A stretch of DNA of 64,000 nucleotides from Roseateles sp. YR242 (GCF_900109745.1 NZ_FOAV01000001.1:186001-250000); one strand, 5' to 3'. Shown: positions 42,501 through 52,348, numbered from the stretch's first letter. Notes: a model not told the origin generated them from the sequence alone. A program made the numbers and translations.

Positions 42501-44333
42501 ATGTTGAGTCTCCGCTTGAGCACCCGCGCCTGGCATGCCTGGATGGCACGCGCCACGGTGGTTGTCGCTGCCCTGACGGCAGCGCCTGCCGCCATGGCGG
42601 CCTTCAGCCTCACCACGCGCTGGGACAGCAATGACGCCACCAAGGTGCAGTACGAGGTCGACACCAATGCCGGCCTGGTGGTGAAGTTCCGGGCCTACGA
42701 CAATGGCGTGAGCACCCAATCAGCGGGTGACATCTCCAGCCTGGTCTACAACGGGGTCCAGTACCAGAACCAGACCAAGGGGTCGCAGCTCAACTCCGGT
42801 GCCGACGGCCTGTTCAGCAACGTCTCCGCCGTCAGCGTATCGGCGGAAGTCATTTCCAGCACCGGCGCCGCAACACCGGCATCCACGGCGCAGAACGGCG
42901 TGCTCACCGGCGGCGCCTTCATCAAGATCACGGTCACCAGCAACAGCGCCAATGGGGGCGTGCTGAAGCACTACTACCTCCTGAAATCGGGCGAGTCGCG
43001 GGTCTACCTGGCCACCTGGTTCAGCGAGGAGCCCGATGTGCTGGGCCTGGTGCGTTACATCGTGCGGGTGCCGATTACGGCCCTGCCCAATGGCCCGGAC
43101 GCCGGTGTTCCCGGTGGCCGTGCCAGCAATGGCACCTGGCCCCAGGACCTGCGGGGCACAGACACCACGGTCGAATCCAGCGACGTGTTCGGTTTCTCCA
43201 GCAGCAGCACCTATGCGGGGCAAACGCGCTCCAAGCACTACGCCAACCAGCGGCTCAAGGATTGGACCTACTTCGGCGGGCGCAATAGCGCGGGCACCGT
43301 GGGCCTGTGGTTCTACCGGGACAGCCATGAAGGCGGCTCCGGTGGCCCGTTCTATCGCAGCCTGCTCAACCAGATCACCAGCACCGACAACGAGCTGACC
43401 TACATCGTCAACTACGGGGAAGCGCAGACAGAGTCCTTCCGCCTCGGTGTGCTCAACAGCTACACATTGATCTTCAACGACGGCACCGCACCCACGGCAC
43501 CGGACACCAGCTGGTTCTCCCTGGTGGGGTTGCAAGGCTATGTGGCAGCTTCCGGGCGGGGCGGCGTGGCCGGTGTGGGCTTGTCCGGCACCGATTCACA
43601 GTTTGTCTACACGGTGGGGCTGGCCAATGCGCAGGCGCAATACTGGGCCACCGCCAATCTCGCCAACAACGGCTTCTTCAAGGCCAGCGGCGTGCTTCCG
43701 GGCACATACACGTTGACGGTCTACAAGAACGAGCTGGCGGTCTACACGGGCACAGCCACCGTCACGGCGGGCAGCACCACCTCGCTCAACACGATTGCCA
43801 TCAGCGGTGATCCGGAAGCGGCCAGCGCGGTCTGGCGCATCGGCCAATGGGATGGCACGCCCACCGACCTTCGCAACGGGGACAAGCTGACCACCACCCA
43901 TCCTTCGGATGTCCGGTTGTCGAGCTGGGCTCCCGGCACGTTCACGGTAGGCAACTCGGCGAACACCGACTTCCCGGCCTACTTCTGGCGCGACATCAAC
44001 AGTGGCCAGGTGGTGCAGTTCACACTGACCAGTGCGCAGATCAAGGACACCACGGTGCGCATCGGCATCACGACAGCCCGCGCCAACGGCCGCCCGGCCA
44101 TCAGCGTCAACAGCTGGACATCGGCCAACCCGGCCGCTTCCACGCAGCCTTCGACCCGCACGCTCACGGTGGGCACCTATCGAGGCAACAACACCACCTA
44201 CAGCTTTGCAGTGCCGGCCAGTGCCCTGGTGGTGGGGACCAACACGCTGACCATCAACGCCATCGGCGGCGGATCGGCCACCGGTTACCTGTCGCCATCG
44301 TTCTCGGTGGATGCGGTGGATTTCCTCCAGTGA
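42501..44333 (+). CDS. rhamnogalacturonan lyase, polysaccharide lyase family 4
   Basis: 610 residues, with an AAGGA site before the ATG. A signal peptide ends about residue 33 (AAPAAMAA). The N-terminal catalytic beta-sandwich domain includes YYLLKSGESRVYLATWFSEEPD and a YRDSHEGGSGGPFYRSL region typical of PL4. A middle fibronectin-like domain (GVLPGTYTLTVYKNELAVYTG) and a C-terminal carbohydrate-binding-like jelly roll (WRIGQWDGTPTDLRN) follow. It cleaves the backbone of pectin type I rhamnogalacturonan outside the cell. Next to an acetylesterase gene of the same pathway. Confidence 0.9.
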   Translation: MLSLRLSTRAWHAWMARATVVVAALTAAPAAMAAFSLTTRWDSNDATKVQYEVDTNAGLVVKFRAYDNGVSTQSAGDISSLVYNGVQYQNQTKGSQLNSGADGLFSNVSAVSVSAEVISSTGAATPASTAQNGVLTGGAFIKITVTSNSANGGVLKHYYLLKSGESRVYLATWFSEEPDVLGLVRYIVRVPITALPNGPDAGVPGGRASNGTWPQDLRGTDTTVESSDVFGFSSSSTYAGQTRSKHYANQRLKDWTYFGGRNSAGTVGLWFYRDSHEGGSGGPFYRSLLNQITSTDNELTYIVNYGEAQTESFRLGVLNSYTLIFNDGTAPTAPDTSWFSLVGLQGYVAASGRGGVAGVGLSGTDSQFVYTVGLANAQAQYWATANLANNGFFKASGVLPGTYTLTVYKNELAVYTGTATVTAGSTTSLNTIAISGDPEAASAVWRIGQWDGTPTDLRNGDKLTTTHPSDVRLSSWAPGTFTVGNSANTDFPAYFWRDINSGQVVQFTLTSAQIKDTTVRIGITTARANGRPAISVNSWTSANPAASTQPSTRTLTVGTYRGNNTTYSFAVPASALVVGTNTLTINAIGGGSATGYLSPSFSVDAVDFLQ

Positions 44334-44383
44334 GTGGCGCGCTGATTGGTCTTGCGTGGACCCGGTCTTGCGGGGGCTCGGGC

Positions 44384-45268
44384 ATGAGTGCCCCGTTCCC
44401 GACCCGGGTGTCCCGCCGCCATGCATGCCTGTCGCTGGCGGCAGGCCTGTTCGCACTGCCGTGTCGCACCGAGGCGGCGAGCATTGACAAGCCGCCCGCG
44501 CCGAGCACGCGCCGTGCCACCTTGTTCATCGTCGGTGACTCCACGGTGCGCAGTGCCGGCCGTAACAGCCAGTGGGGCTGGGGCGAGCGGCTGGCGCCCT
44601 GGTTTGACCCGGACCATGTGCAACTGGCCAATCACGCGATGGCCGGGCGCAGTGCCAGGACCTTCCTGCGTGAGGGCCGCTGGGCCACGGTGAAAGCCCA
44701 GTTGCAGCCCGGGGACCTGGTGCTGATCCAGTTTGGCCACAACGATGGTGGCCCTGTGGGCGACCCGGCGGCCAAGCAGCGTGGCGCGCTACCGGGGACC
44801 GGCGACGAGACTCAGGCAGAAGACCTGCCGGATGGCACGGTGGAGACGGTGCGGACTTTTGGCGCGTATCTCTCGCAATATCTGCGCGAAACGTTGCAGG
44901 CGGGCGCCCTCCCCGTCGTCCTGTCGCCCATCCCGCACAAGGATCACTGGCAAAACGGCCGGGACTTTGCAGACATCGCCGCGTGGGGCCAGGCGGTGGC
45001 TCAACGGGAAGGTGGCCTGTTCCTGGACCTCACCCTCGCCATCACCGAGGCCTACCAGGCCTTGGGGCCAGCCCAGGTCGAGCCACTCTTCGCCGATGCC
45101 AACACCCACACCAATGACGCAGGCGCCAAGCTCAATGCGGCGTGCCTCGCTGGCCTGCTCCGGGGCCTGCCCGATGCCGTGGTGTTCCCAAGACCCCGGT
45201 CCAGGCCGGTCAGCGATTCCCAAGGAAGCGCTGCATCAAGCTCCATGGCCGACACGGCACCGCTTTGA
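44384..45268 (+). CDS. rhamnogalacturonan acetylesterase, SGNH hydrolase (CE12)
   Basis: 294 residues from the ATG at 44384, 50 bases after the lyase stop. Twin-arginine-like N-terminus (RRHACLSLAAGLFALP). SGNH blocks: Ser in FIVGDSTVR, Gly in AGRSARTFL, Asn in FGHNDGG, and Asp/His in DANTHTNDAGA. This set is that of RgaE-type esterases, which remove acetyl groups from rhamnogalacturonan so the lyase can act. Clearly a functional pair with the preceding gene. Confidence 0.9.
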   Translation: MSAPFPTRVSRRHACLSLAAGLFALPCRTEAASIDKPPAPSTRRATLFIVGDSTVRSAGRNSQWGWGERLAPWFDPDHVQLANHAMAGRSARTFLREGRWATVKAQLQPGDLVLIQFGHNDGGPVGDPAAKQRGALPGTGDETQAEDLPDGTVETVRTFGAYLSQYLRETLQAGALPVVLSPIPHKDHWQNGRDFADIAAWGQAVAQREGGLFLDLTLAITEAYQALGPAQVEPLFADANTHTNDAGAKLNAACLAGLLRGLPDAVVFPRPRSRPVSDSQGSAASSSMADTAPL

Positions 45269-45374
45269 GACCCACCGCCAGACACGAACCGCCGTCAGCG
45301 CCGGTGACATGGTGAGGGTTGGAACGTCAATGGAGGCTGGATGCGAGGCTGTGCGCTTGGTGGGAAGAGCATGC

Positions 45375-47864
45375 TTAGCCCTGTTTCGTCAGCGCTTCCA
45401 GCCGCTCCAGGATGGCTATCCATCTTTCTCGGAACTCGCGGCCGAACGATGCCGGAACGCCTTCTTCGGGCCGCAGTCCTGTCGAGTCGCCCAGGGTCGC
45501 CTTGGGCGCCGTGCCCACACGATCCTGAATGATGCGGCGCGTCACATAGTCGGCAAGTAGCGGCGGAAGATCGAACGCCATGGCGACAAAGGCGGCAATG
45601 GCCACCTGATCATCGGTCGCCAGATCAACACCACCAGTCGCCTTGCCCAGGTAGGCCGGCAGCACCCCTGCGGAAGCTTCGGCACGGCTGCGGCTCGGCG
45701 TCAATTGATCGTTGCCCACGACGGTGGGGCCCAGTGACGATATGACAGGCTCCATCGCCTTATCCTTGCCGGCCACACGGGCGGCCTGAGCGCCAATCAC
45801 TTCCAGGCTGGTACCGTCGTCGCCCCCTCCCAGTCTCAGATTCAGGGTGGCGGACGTCTTCAGCTCCGCCAAAGGCGCCAGCCCGCCAAGCGCCGACTCA
45901 ATGGCCGCAATTGTCTTGGCGACCGCCTCCGGCTCGCGTTCGACCCTTTCCCTGCCATACCAGCGCGCCAATGCTGCTTCAAGTTTTTCCTTCACGGGCC
46001 CCGCAGCGAGTTGCACCTCTTCCCGCGTTCTCTGCTGCTCCACAGTGCCCCCAATGGACGCTGGCTGCGTAAATCGATAGTCCGCATCCGGAATGTCGGC
46101 AGCCTTGTTTTCCAGCGCCGCCTTCAGCCCGGCATCCAGCGCCCCCGAGGCCGATTCATCGGGGCCGACGGCGTACACGAGGTAGTCAAACGCTGTCTTG
46201 GGTGCCTCGGAAGCCTTGAGCACACTCGGCACGCCGTTTCGCGTCAGGATATCGGCCACCCCCGCAGAGTGCCGGTCTTGCCCTGCGGTCACCGTCACCC
46301 CCTCATTCACCCCCACGCCCGTCACACGTTGGTAATTACCAAAGTAGGCCAGCACCACAGTCAGGTTACTGGTCTTGATCTTGTAGTTCGCGAAGCCCTT
46401 GACCCAGGCAGGTTTGCTTGCCGCGAACCAAGTCACCTTGATGTCTGCGTTCGTGGCGCTGTAGGCCACATCCACCCCGGCGTTGGGCCCTGCCAGAACG
46501 ATGCTGAAATCGGCCCCTCGATGGGCCCTGACCCTGTTCAATTCGGAGTCCGGCTTGCCGAGTTGGCGGTGGAACTCGTCCATGTCCAGCACACGGACGT
46601 TGTCTCCGCTGGCCTGCCGCCGCTCGAAGTCCTCCACGTCGATCGGCGGCTTGTGCTTGCCAATCCCCAAGGCAGAGACCAGATGCCGCGCCCGGAAAGT
46701 CCCCCGGCCGGTCTCGACCTCGTAATAAGCCGGGTCCGCTTCGGCCTTGCGGACGCCGCCACTGCGGACGTCCGTATCGATCTGCAGCACGCTATGGGCC
46801 TTCAACACCTCGGCCACCTCTACAGAAAACTCTCCGGTGTCGGCGAAGCTTTCCGGATCGTCCGCCCGGCCCCGCTGGGGGCTGATCCAACCCAATGGGT
46901 GGTTCACCGACTTGAAGGCGCGATCATTTCTGGAGCCCGGTTCCCAGGGCTGAACACGCCCGATCACCAGGGTCTGCAGCGGGTCGCTTCCCAGGCGGTT
47001 TGCCACCATGTGGTAGGCCACTGCGGGCCCCGTACCTAGGTAGACCGTGTCCCAGACGCGCTCGCTCCAGATGGCTGAGGCGCCGGGCCCGTCCTTGGTT
47101 GACGATTCCCGCTGCTTTCTCACCAGCGCCGTGTAGACCTTCGTCAGGTGTTCCCGATTGTCCAGCGCGACCGGTGTATCCCCATCCCGCACCTTCTCGC
47201 TCTTGCCTTGGGGTCGCAAACGCACGGACCGCACGGCGTCGCGCACCCACATCTCGTTGAAGGCGTCACCCACCGCCTTGACCAACCGAACGTGTTCGTC
47301 ACCGGTCACCGGGGGGCTCAAATCCGGCGCCGACAAGGCACCACTGCCATGGAGGCCGAATACCTTGGCCAGTTCAGTACTGAAGTCGTACGCATCCAGG
47401 CTGTGCCGCTCCAGCGCCATCACTTCATGGAACAAGGCCATCACGTGCTGGTCATTGTCCAGATCCACCTCGCCATGCTCTGTGGCGTCGTGCGCCAATT
47501 CAATCAGCCGGTGCCCCAGCGACAGGTTGTCGGGGTCCTCCCCAAACGCAGACTCAAACGCCTGCTGATCCTCCTTGGTAAGACTGGTCTTGATACGCTG
47601 AAATGCCACTCTCACCCTTGGCTTCACATCCGCGTGGAGAGGCCGGCGCTCCAGACCTTCGCCCACATAGTCGATGCGACGCTGGTGGACACCCTGAACC
47701 ACCCGCCGCTGCGCGAGCATGCGCGGAGACCGGTCCACCAAGTCTTGCAACGCCCCATGGCGGAACACCCCGTGCGACGCGGTTTCGAGTGGTGGCGCTG
47801 ACTCATGCTTGTGAGGCAGGCTCGAAGGCTCATGCTGCTTCGGGGCTGGCGCTTGAATTCTCAT
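45375..47864 (-). CDS. two-Rossmann flavoprotein-like protein with injection-system-effector-like N-terminus
   Basis: 829 residues from the ATG at 47864 (GAGGA site). Residues 1-70 are disordered and contain LQDLVDRSPRMLAQRRVVQG (39-58), close to the repeated D-x-SP-x-x-x-x-Q motif in N-termini of polymorphic toxins linked to extracellular contractile injection systems (DUF4157-type). A helical region follows. Residues 268-303 are a Rossmann site (YLGTGPAVAYHM) with a matching SALGIG motif near 397. A second site is VLAGPNAGVDVAYSATNADIKVTW (456-479) with YAVGPD later. This is the plan of a FAD/NAD(P)H oxidoreductase. No membrane segment. I know no family with this combination. Its composition looks less GC-rich than its neighbours, suggesting transfer. 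Confidence 0.8.
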   Translation of the reverse strand: MRIQAPAPKQHEPSSLPHKHESAPPLETASHGVFRHGALQDLVDRSPRMLAQRRVVQGVHQRRIDYVGEGLERRPLHADVKPRVRVAFQRIKTSLTKEDQQAFESAFGEDPDNLSLGHRLIELAHDATEHGEVDLDNDQHVMALFHEVMALERHSLDAYDFSTELAKVFGLHGSGALSAPDLSPPVTGDEHVRLVKAVGDAFNEMWVRDAVRSVRLRPQGKSEKVRDGDTPVALDNREHLTKVYTALVRKQRESSTKDGPGASAIWSERVWDTVYLGTGPAVAYHMVANRLGSDPLQTLVIGRVQPWEPGSRNDRAFKSVNHPLGWISPQRGRADDPESFADTGEFSVEVAEVLKAHSVLQIDTDVRSGGVRKAEADPAYYEVETGRGTFRARHLVSALGIGKHKPPIDVEDFERRQASGDNVRVLDMDEFHRQLGKPDSELNRVRAHRGADFSIVLAGPNAGVDVAYSATNADIKVTWFAASKPAWVKGFANYKIKTSNLTVVLAYFGNYQRVTGVGVNEGVTVTAGQDRHSAGVADILTRNGVPSVLKASEAPKTAFDYLVYAVGPDESASGALDAGLKAALENKAADIPDADYRFTQPASIGGTVEQQRTREEVQLAAGPVKEKLEAALARWYGRERVEREPEAVAKTIAAIESALGGLAPLAELKTSATLNLRLGGGDDGTSLEVIGAQAARVAGKDKAMEPVISSLGPTVVGNDQLTPSRSRAEASAGVLPAYLGKATGGVDLATDDQVAIAAFVAMAFDLPPLLADYVTRRIIQDRVGTAPKATLGDSTGLRPEEGVPASFGREFRERWIAILERLEALTKQG

Positions 47865-48058
47865 GTCTGTCCTCAGGGAAGCTGCTTTCCGATGAGCTAA
47901 TTTCCGCTCCTGACCCCACCGACCCATCGCCTGCAAGCCGTTGACCGATCCGCAGGCGCATGGACGCCCGATAGGAGGAGCTGATGTCCATCAGCGTAGG
48001 AACGTTGTTGCCCCTGCGCCATCAGCAAGCATCGGAGATGAGGCGGACTAATCTCCCA

Positions 48059-48082
48059 GGAAACCTCTGCAAAACCCCGAGT
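48059..48082. repeat. dispersed palindromic repeat, partial copy F
   Basis: Only one arm is recognisable: GGAAACCTCTGCA followed by CCCCGAG. It lies just before the start of the small gene at 48088. Likely a decayed copy of the element seen at 37709. Confidence 0.4.
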
Positions 48083-48087
48083 CTTTC

Positions 48088-48621
48088 ATGACCTGGACAC
48101 CGGCCCAGATCCCAGAGCGCCTGCATGCCTTCCGCGACAGCGACAGCGGCCAGCAGCAATGGGAGACCGACTACAGCCGCCTGCTCAACTTCGTCTGCGC
48201 CAACCTGGATGAGGCCTATGAAGATCTGGCCACCAGCGTGGAGGACTGCGACAGCGAGGCGGACACCTTCCACTCGCTGACCGGAAACTGGAGCGTGATC
48301 GACGTTAAACAGGCGCTCAACAAGCGCTTCAAGCCCGAACACGTGGCGCGGCTCGGCAACGAGCATGTGATTTATCCATCACTGTCTCGCCGCGCGTACG
48401 AGCAGTTGATTGAGCAAGGCTGTGCCCGCTACGCCAAGGAGGCCGAGGGCCGTTGCGGCTTGCGATTTGAACTGCCGGAGGATGCGCTGGACCTGTATGC
48501 GCAGAGCTTGGCTGCGTTTCGGGCAGGGTGTGGGGCGCTATCCAAACAGCCATTCGTCATGGGCGAGGAAACCAGCATGGCGTACTCGGGTGCACTCGGT
48601 ATCCTGGGCGCGATCTCATAG
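48088..48621 (+). CDS. hypothetical protein
   Basis: 177 residues, acidic and mostly helical with several Trp and Cys. No signal peptide or membrane segment, and no family recognised. It is divergent from the 829-residue flavoprotein-like gene with a 223-base gap, and 29 bases upstream of the amidohydrolase gene. It could be functionally tied to the former (for example as immunity or partner protein), but only adjacency suggests this. Confidence 0.7.
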   Translation: MTWTPAQIPERLHAFRDSDSGQQQWETDYSRLLNFVCANLDEAYEDLATSVEDCDSEADTFHSLTGNWSVIDVKQALNKRFKPEHVARLGNEHVIYPSLSRRAYEQLIEQGCARYAKEAEGRCGLRFELPEDALDLYAQSLAAFRAGCGALSKQPFVMGEETSMAYSGALGILGAIS

Positions 48622-48650
48622 CTGGAGGCGACCACTCGCCTCGCCTGACC

Positions 48651-51600
48651 ATGTCGCTGAAGAAGCTCTCCCCCCTCTTGCGCCTCACGCCCGCCTCTGC
48701 GGGCGTGATCATTTTCTGCGCCACCGCCTTTGTCGCCACGCAGGCTGTCGCGGCCGACGCACCGGCGGTCACCGCAGGCCCTGCCGCTGCGGCTTCCACG
48801 CCAGCCGCCGCGGCGAAATGGAATGTCAACGCGCCTCCCGGCGAAAAGCGCACCGCCCAGCTCGATGTCCACACCGGCACCTGGATGTCGGTGGACGTCA
48901 GCCCCGATGGCAAGCAGATCGTTTTCGACCTGCTTGGTGACCTCTACCTCATGCCCATCGGCGGCGGTGAAGCCAAGGCGCTGACCCATTCGATGGCCTG
49001 GGAGATGCAGCCTCGTTTTTCGCCGGACGGCAAGCAGATCGCCTTCGTGTCGGACGCTGGCGGCGGCGACAACATCTGGGTGATGAACGTGGACGGCAGC
49101 CAGGCCCGCGCCATCACCACCGAGGACTTCCGCCTGCTCAACAACCCGGTGTGGCACCCCAGCGGCAAATACCTGCTGGCGCGCAAACACTTCACCGGCA
49201 CACGTTCGCTGGGCAGCGGCGAAATCTGGATGTATTCGCTGGACGGCGGCAAAGGCCAGCAACTCAACGAAAAGCCGAACTGGCAGAAGGACCTCGGCGA
49301 GCCCGCCATCTCCCCGGATGGCAAATACTTCTACTACTCGCAGGACAGCACCCCGGGTCGTTCCTTCGAATACAACAAGGACAGCAACGGCGAGATCTTC
49401 CGCATCTACCGCCAGGACCTGCGCGATGGCACCAACGAAGCCTTCGTGACCGGCCCCGGTGGCGCGATCCGCCCGACGCCTTCGCCAGATGGTCGGTACC
49501 TGGCCTTCATCCGTCGCCTGCGCAATGACAGCGGCAGCCAGACCACCCTGTTCATCAAGGACCTGAAAACCGGGCGGGAAAGCCCGGCCTGGAATGGCCT
49601 GGAACGCGACCTGCAGGAAGCCTGGTCGGTGCATGGCGTGTACCCCGGCATCGCCTGGACGCCCGACAGCAAGCAGATAGTGGCGTGGGCCCAGGGCAAG
49701 CTCTGGCGTGTGGATCCCTTCAAGTCGCTCTCCAGCCCCACCGTGACCGAAATCCCCTTCCATGTGAAGGACGAACGCGAGATCCGCCCTGCCCTGCGCT
49801 TTGCGCAGGAGGTGTCGCCGGACCGATTCGAATCCCGCATGCTGCGCTGGGTGCGTGTCTCACCGGATGGGAAGCGCGTGGTCTATTCCGCCGCCGGTTA
49901 TCTCTATCAGAACGAACTGCGCGACGGCCAACCCGTCGGCGAGGCCAAGCGCCTGACGGCACAGACCGAACGCTTCGAATACTTCCCCAGCTTCTCCCGT
50001 GATGGCCGTGAACTGGTCTTCGTGAGCTGGAACGATGCCGAGCAGGCCCGCGTACGCAAGCTGGACCTGGCCTCCGGCCGCGAAATCCTCATCACGCCCG
50101 AACAAGGCAAATACCTCTACCCCGTGTTCTCACCGGATGGCAAGACCATTGCCTATCGCAAGTCCAAGGGCGGCTACCTGACCTCACCGTGGAACGCCCT
50201 GGAGCCGGGCATCTACATCGCCAGCGCCGACGGCAAGGGCCAGCCCCGCCGCGTGGCCAAGGAGGGGGAAACACCGCAATTCGGCGCCGACAGCAACACG
50301 CTCTACGTGACCCGCACGCAGCAGACCGGCGAAGTGGACTCCCTGCATCAACTCGTGCGCCTGAAGCTGGACGAGCACGAGGAGACCGTGGTGGCCAAGA
50401 GCGAATTCGCTACCGCCTTTACGGTGTCGCCGGACGGCCTGTACCTGGGCTTCAACGAACGCTTTCACACCTACGTCACGCCGCTGGCGCCCAGCGGCAA
50501 GCCGCTCACGGTGGGCCCCAAGGCGGACGCCATGCCGGTCACCCGGCTGGACGTGAATGCGGCCGACGACCTGCAATGGTCGGCAGACAGCCGCTCGCTG
50601 CATTACGCGCTGGGCAATGAGCTGTTCAACGTCTCGCTGGCGGAAGCCGCCAAGCCCGGCTTCAAGGCCGCCGAGCATGGCGTGAAGATCGGCCCCACGC
50701 TGGTGGCCGACAAGCCGCAGGGCCGTTTTGCCATCGTGGGTGCACGCATCGTGACGATGAAGGCCAGCCAGCCGGACCAGGTGATCGAAGACGGTGTGCT
50801 GCTCATCGAAAACGATCGCATCAAGGCCATCGGCAGCCGCGCCGAGGTGAGCATCCCTGCGGGGACGCAGACCCTGCAGGCGGCGGGCAAGACCATCATC
50901 CCTGGACTGATCGACGCGCACTGGCATGGCACGATGGCAGAAACGGAGATCATCCCGCAGCAGAGTTGGGTGAACTATGCCTCCCTGGCCTTTGGCCTGA
51001 CCACGCTGCATGACCCGTCCAACCGCACCAGCGACATCTTCACGCAAGCCGAGATGCAGCGCACCGGCCGTGTGGTGGGCCCGCGCATCTTCTCCACCGG
51101 CACGGTGCTGTACGGTGCCAAGGCGGACTTCTCCGCCGTCATCAACAGCCTGGACGACGCCACCACCCACCTGAAACGGCTGCAGGCCGCTGGCGCGTTC
51201 AGCGTCAAGAGCTACAACCAACCGCGGCGCGATCAGCGCCAGCAGGTGCTGGAAGCGGCCCGCGAGACCCACATGATGGTCGTGCCCGAGGGCGGCAGCC
51301 TCTACCAGATGAACATGAGCATGGTGGTGGACGGCCATACCGGCATCGAACACGCCCTGCCCGTGCCCAAGGTCTATGAGGACGTGAAGCAGCTGTGGCC
51401 GCAGACGCAAGTGGGCTACACGCCCACGCTGAATGTGGCCTACGGTGGCCTGGACGGCGAGCATTACTGGTACGCCCGCACGGATGTGTGGCGCCATCCC
51501 ATCCTGAGCAAGTTTGTGCCCAAGACCGTGCTGGAGCCGCGCAGCGTGCGGCGCGAGACGGCGCCGGAGGAAGACTTCAACGTCATCCAGGTGGCCAAGA

Positions 51601-52028
51601 CCGCCACCGAACTGCAGCGTGCGGGCGTGCCGGTCAACATTGGCGCGCACGGTCAGCGTGAAGGCCTGGGCGCCCACTGGGAGCTGTGGATGCTGGGTCT
51701 GGGCGGCATGACCCCGCTGGAGGCCCTGCGCAGTGCCACGCTGAATCCGGCCCGTTACCTCGGCCTGGACAAGGACATTGGCTCACTGGAAGCGGGCAAG
51801 CTGGCCGATCTGGTGGTCCTGGACGGGGACGTGCTCAAGGACATCCGCCAAAGCGACAAGATCAGCAAGGTGATGCTGGGCGGCCGGCTGTACGACATTC
51901 CCGCGATGAACGAGGTCTGGCCCCGCCAGAAGCCGCGCCAGGCGTTCTTCTTTGACGGGAAGGATGCAGCGGCGCCGGTGGATGCCGAGGCTGCCGGCGT
52001 GGAGCACGGCCACGGGCACGGCGACTGA
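48651..52028 (+). CDS. TolB-like beta-propeller/amidohydrolase fusion protein, exported
   Basis: 1125 residues from the ATG at 48651; no strong ribosome site nearby. Signal peptide through ATAFVATQAVAA. Residues about 60-680 are WD40-like propeller repeats (repeated SPDGK(Q/T)I motifs such as VDVSPDGKQIVFDL, RFSPDGKQIAFVSD, PVFSPDGKTIAYRK). Residues about 690-1110 are an amidohydrolase with the metal motif GLIDAHWHG and a C-terminal NPARYLGLDKDIGSLEAGKLADLVVLDGD. A His-rich end (EHGHGHGD) may bind metal. Probably a periplasmic peptidase-like or imidazolonepropionase-type hydrolase. Substrate unknown. Confidence 0.9.
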   Translation: MSLKKLSPLLRLTPASAGVIIFCATAFVATQAVAADAPAVTAGPAAAASTPAAAAKWNVNAPPGEKRTAQLDVHTGTWMSVDVSPDGKQIVFDLLGDLYLMPIGGGEAKALTHSMAWEMQPRFSPDGKQIAFVSDAGGGDNIWVMNVDGSQARAITTEDFRLLNNPVWHPSGKYLLARKHFTGTRSLGSGEIWMYSLDGGKGQQLNEKPNWQKDLGEPAISPDGKYFYYSQDSTPGRSFEYNKDSNGEIFRIYRQDLRDGTNEAFVTGPGGAIRPTPSPDGRYLAFIRRLRNDSGSQTTLFIKDLKTGRESPAWNGLERDLQEAWSVHGVYPGIAWTPDSKQIVAWAQGKLWRVDPFKSLSSPTVTEIPFHVKDEREIRPALRFAQEVSPDRFESRMLRWVRVSPDGKRVVYSAAGYLYQNELRDGQPVGEAKRLTAQTERFEYFPSFSRDGRELVFVSWNDAEQARVRKLDLASGREILITPEQGKYLYPVFSPDGKTIAYRKSKGGYLTSPWNALEPGIYIASADGKGQPRRVAKEGETPQFGADSNTLYVTRTQQTGEVDSLHQLVRLKLDEHEETVVAKSEFATAFTVSPDGLYLGFNERFHTYVTPLAPSGKPLTVGPKADAMPVTRLDVNAADDLQWSADSRSLHYALGNELFNVSLAEAAKPGFKAAEHGVKIGPTLVADKPQGRFAIVGARIVTMKASQPDQVIEDGVLLIENDRIKAIGSRAEVSIPAGTQTLQAAGKTIIPGLIDAHWHGTMAETEIIPQQSWVNYASLAFGLTTLHDPSNRTSDIFTQAEMQRTGRVVGPRIFSTGTVLYGAKADFSAVINSLDDATTHLKRLQAAGAFSVKSYNQPRRDQRQQVLEAARETHMMVVPEGGSLYQMNMSMVVDGHTGIEHALPVPKVYEDVKQLWPQTQVGYTPTLNVAYGGLDGEHYWYARTDVWRHPILSKFVPKTVLEPRSVRRETAPEEDFNVIQVAKTATELQRAGVPVNIGAHGQREGLGAHWELWMLGLGGMTPLEALRSATLNPARYLGLDKDIGSLEAGKLADLVVLDGDVLKDIRQSDKISKVMLGGRLYDIPAMNEVWPRQKPRQAFFFDGKDAAAPVDAEAAGVEHGHGHGD

Positions 52029-52076
52029 GCCCCCCAGCCGGAGGCTTCAAGGGCCCCTTGCTGGGCCCTCTTCTCG

Positions 52077-52101
52077 AAAAGCGCCGTGAGGCGCTTTTTT
52101 T
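52077..52101 (+). terminator. intrinsic terminator of the propeller-amidohydrolase gene
   Basis: AAAAGCGCC-GTGA-GGCGCTTTT followed by further T residues, 49 bases after the stop. The A-run on the other side means it could work on both strands. Confidence 0.92.
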
Positions 52102-52348
52102 GGTTTGGGCCGCGCTTCACCCATCCTCGGCTCAGGCCGTGGCGAGCAGGCTGCGGGCATGGGCGACCAGACCGTCCAGCCAGTCCTGATGCCCGTTGAT
52201 CATGGGGTGCCCCCTACTCGGTAGGCCTCCTCCTACACCGACCCGCCGCCCAGACCGACGTGATCTTGCGGCCGGGGACTGCCCACACCGACCCGGCAAA
52301 TCCCTACATTGGACTCATCGCGGCACGGAGCCGCACCAGGAGATCCAG
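52102..52348. other. intergenic region before the DUF1328 gene
   Basis: About 250 bases with no credible gene. The sequence CCGACCCGCC/CCGACCCGGC occurs twice, at about 52240-52300. A promoter for the small membrane protein should lie here but no clear -35/-10 pair stands out. Confidence 0.35.
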
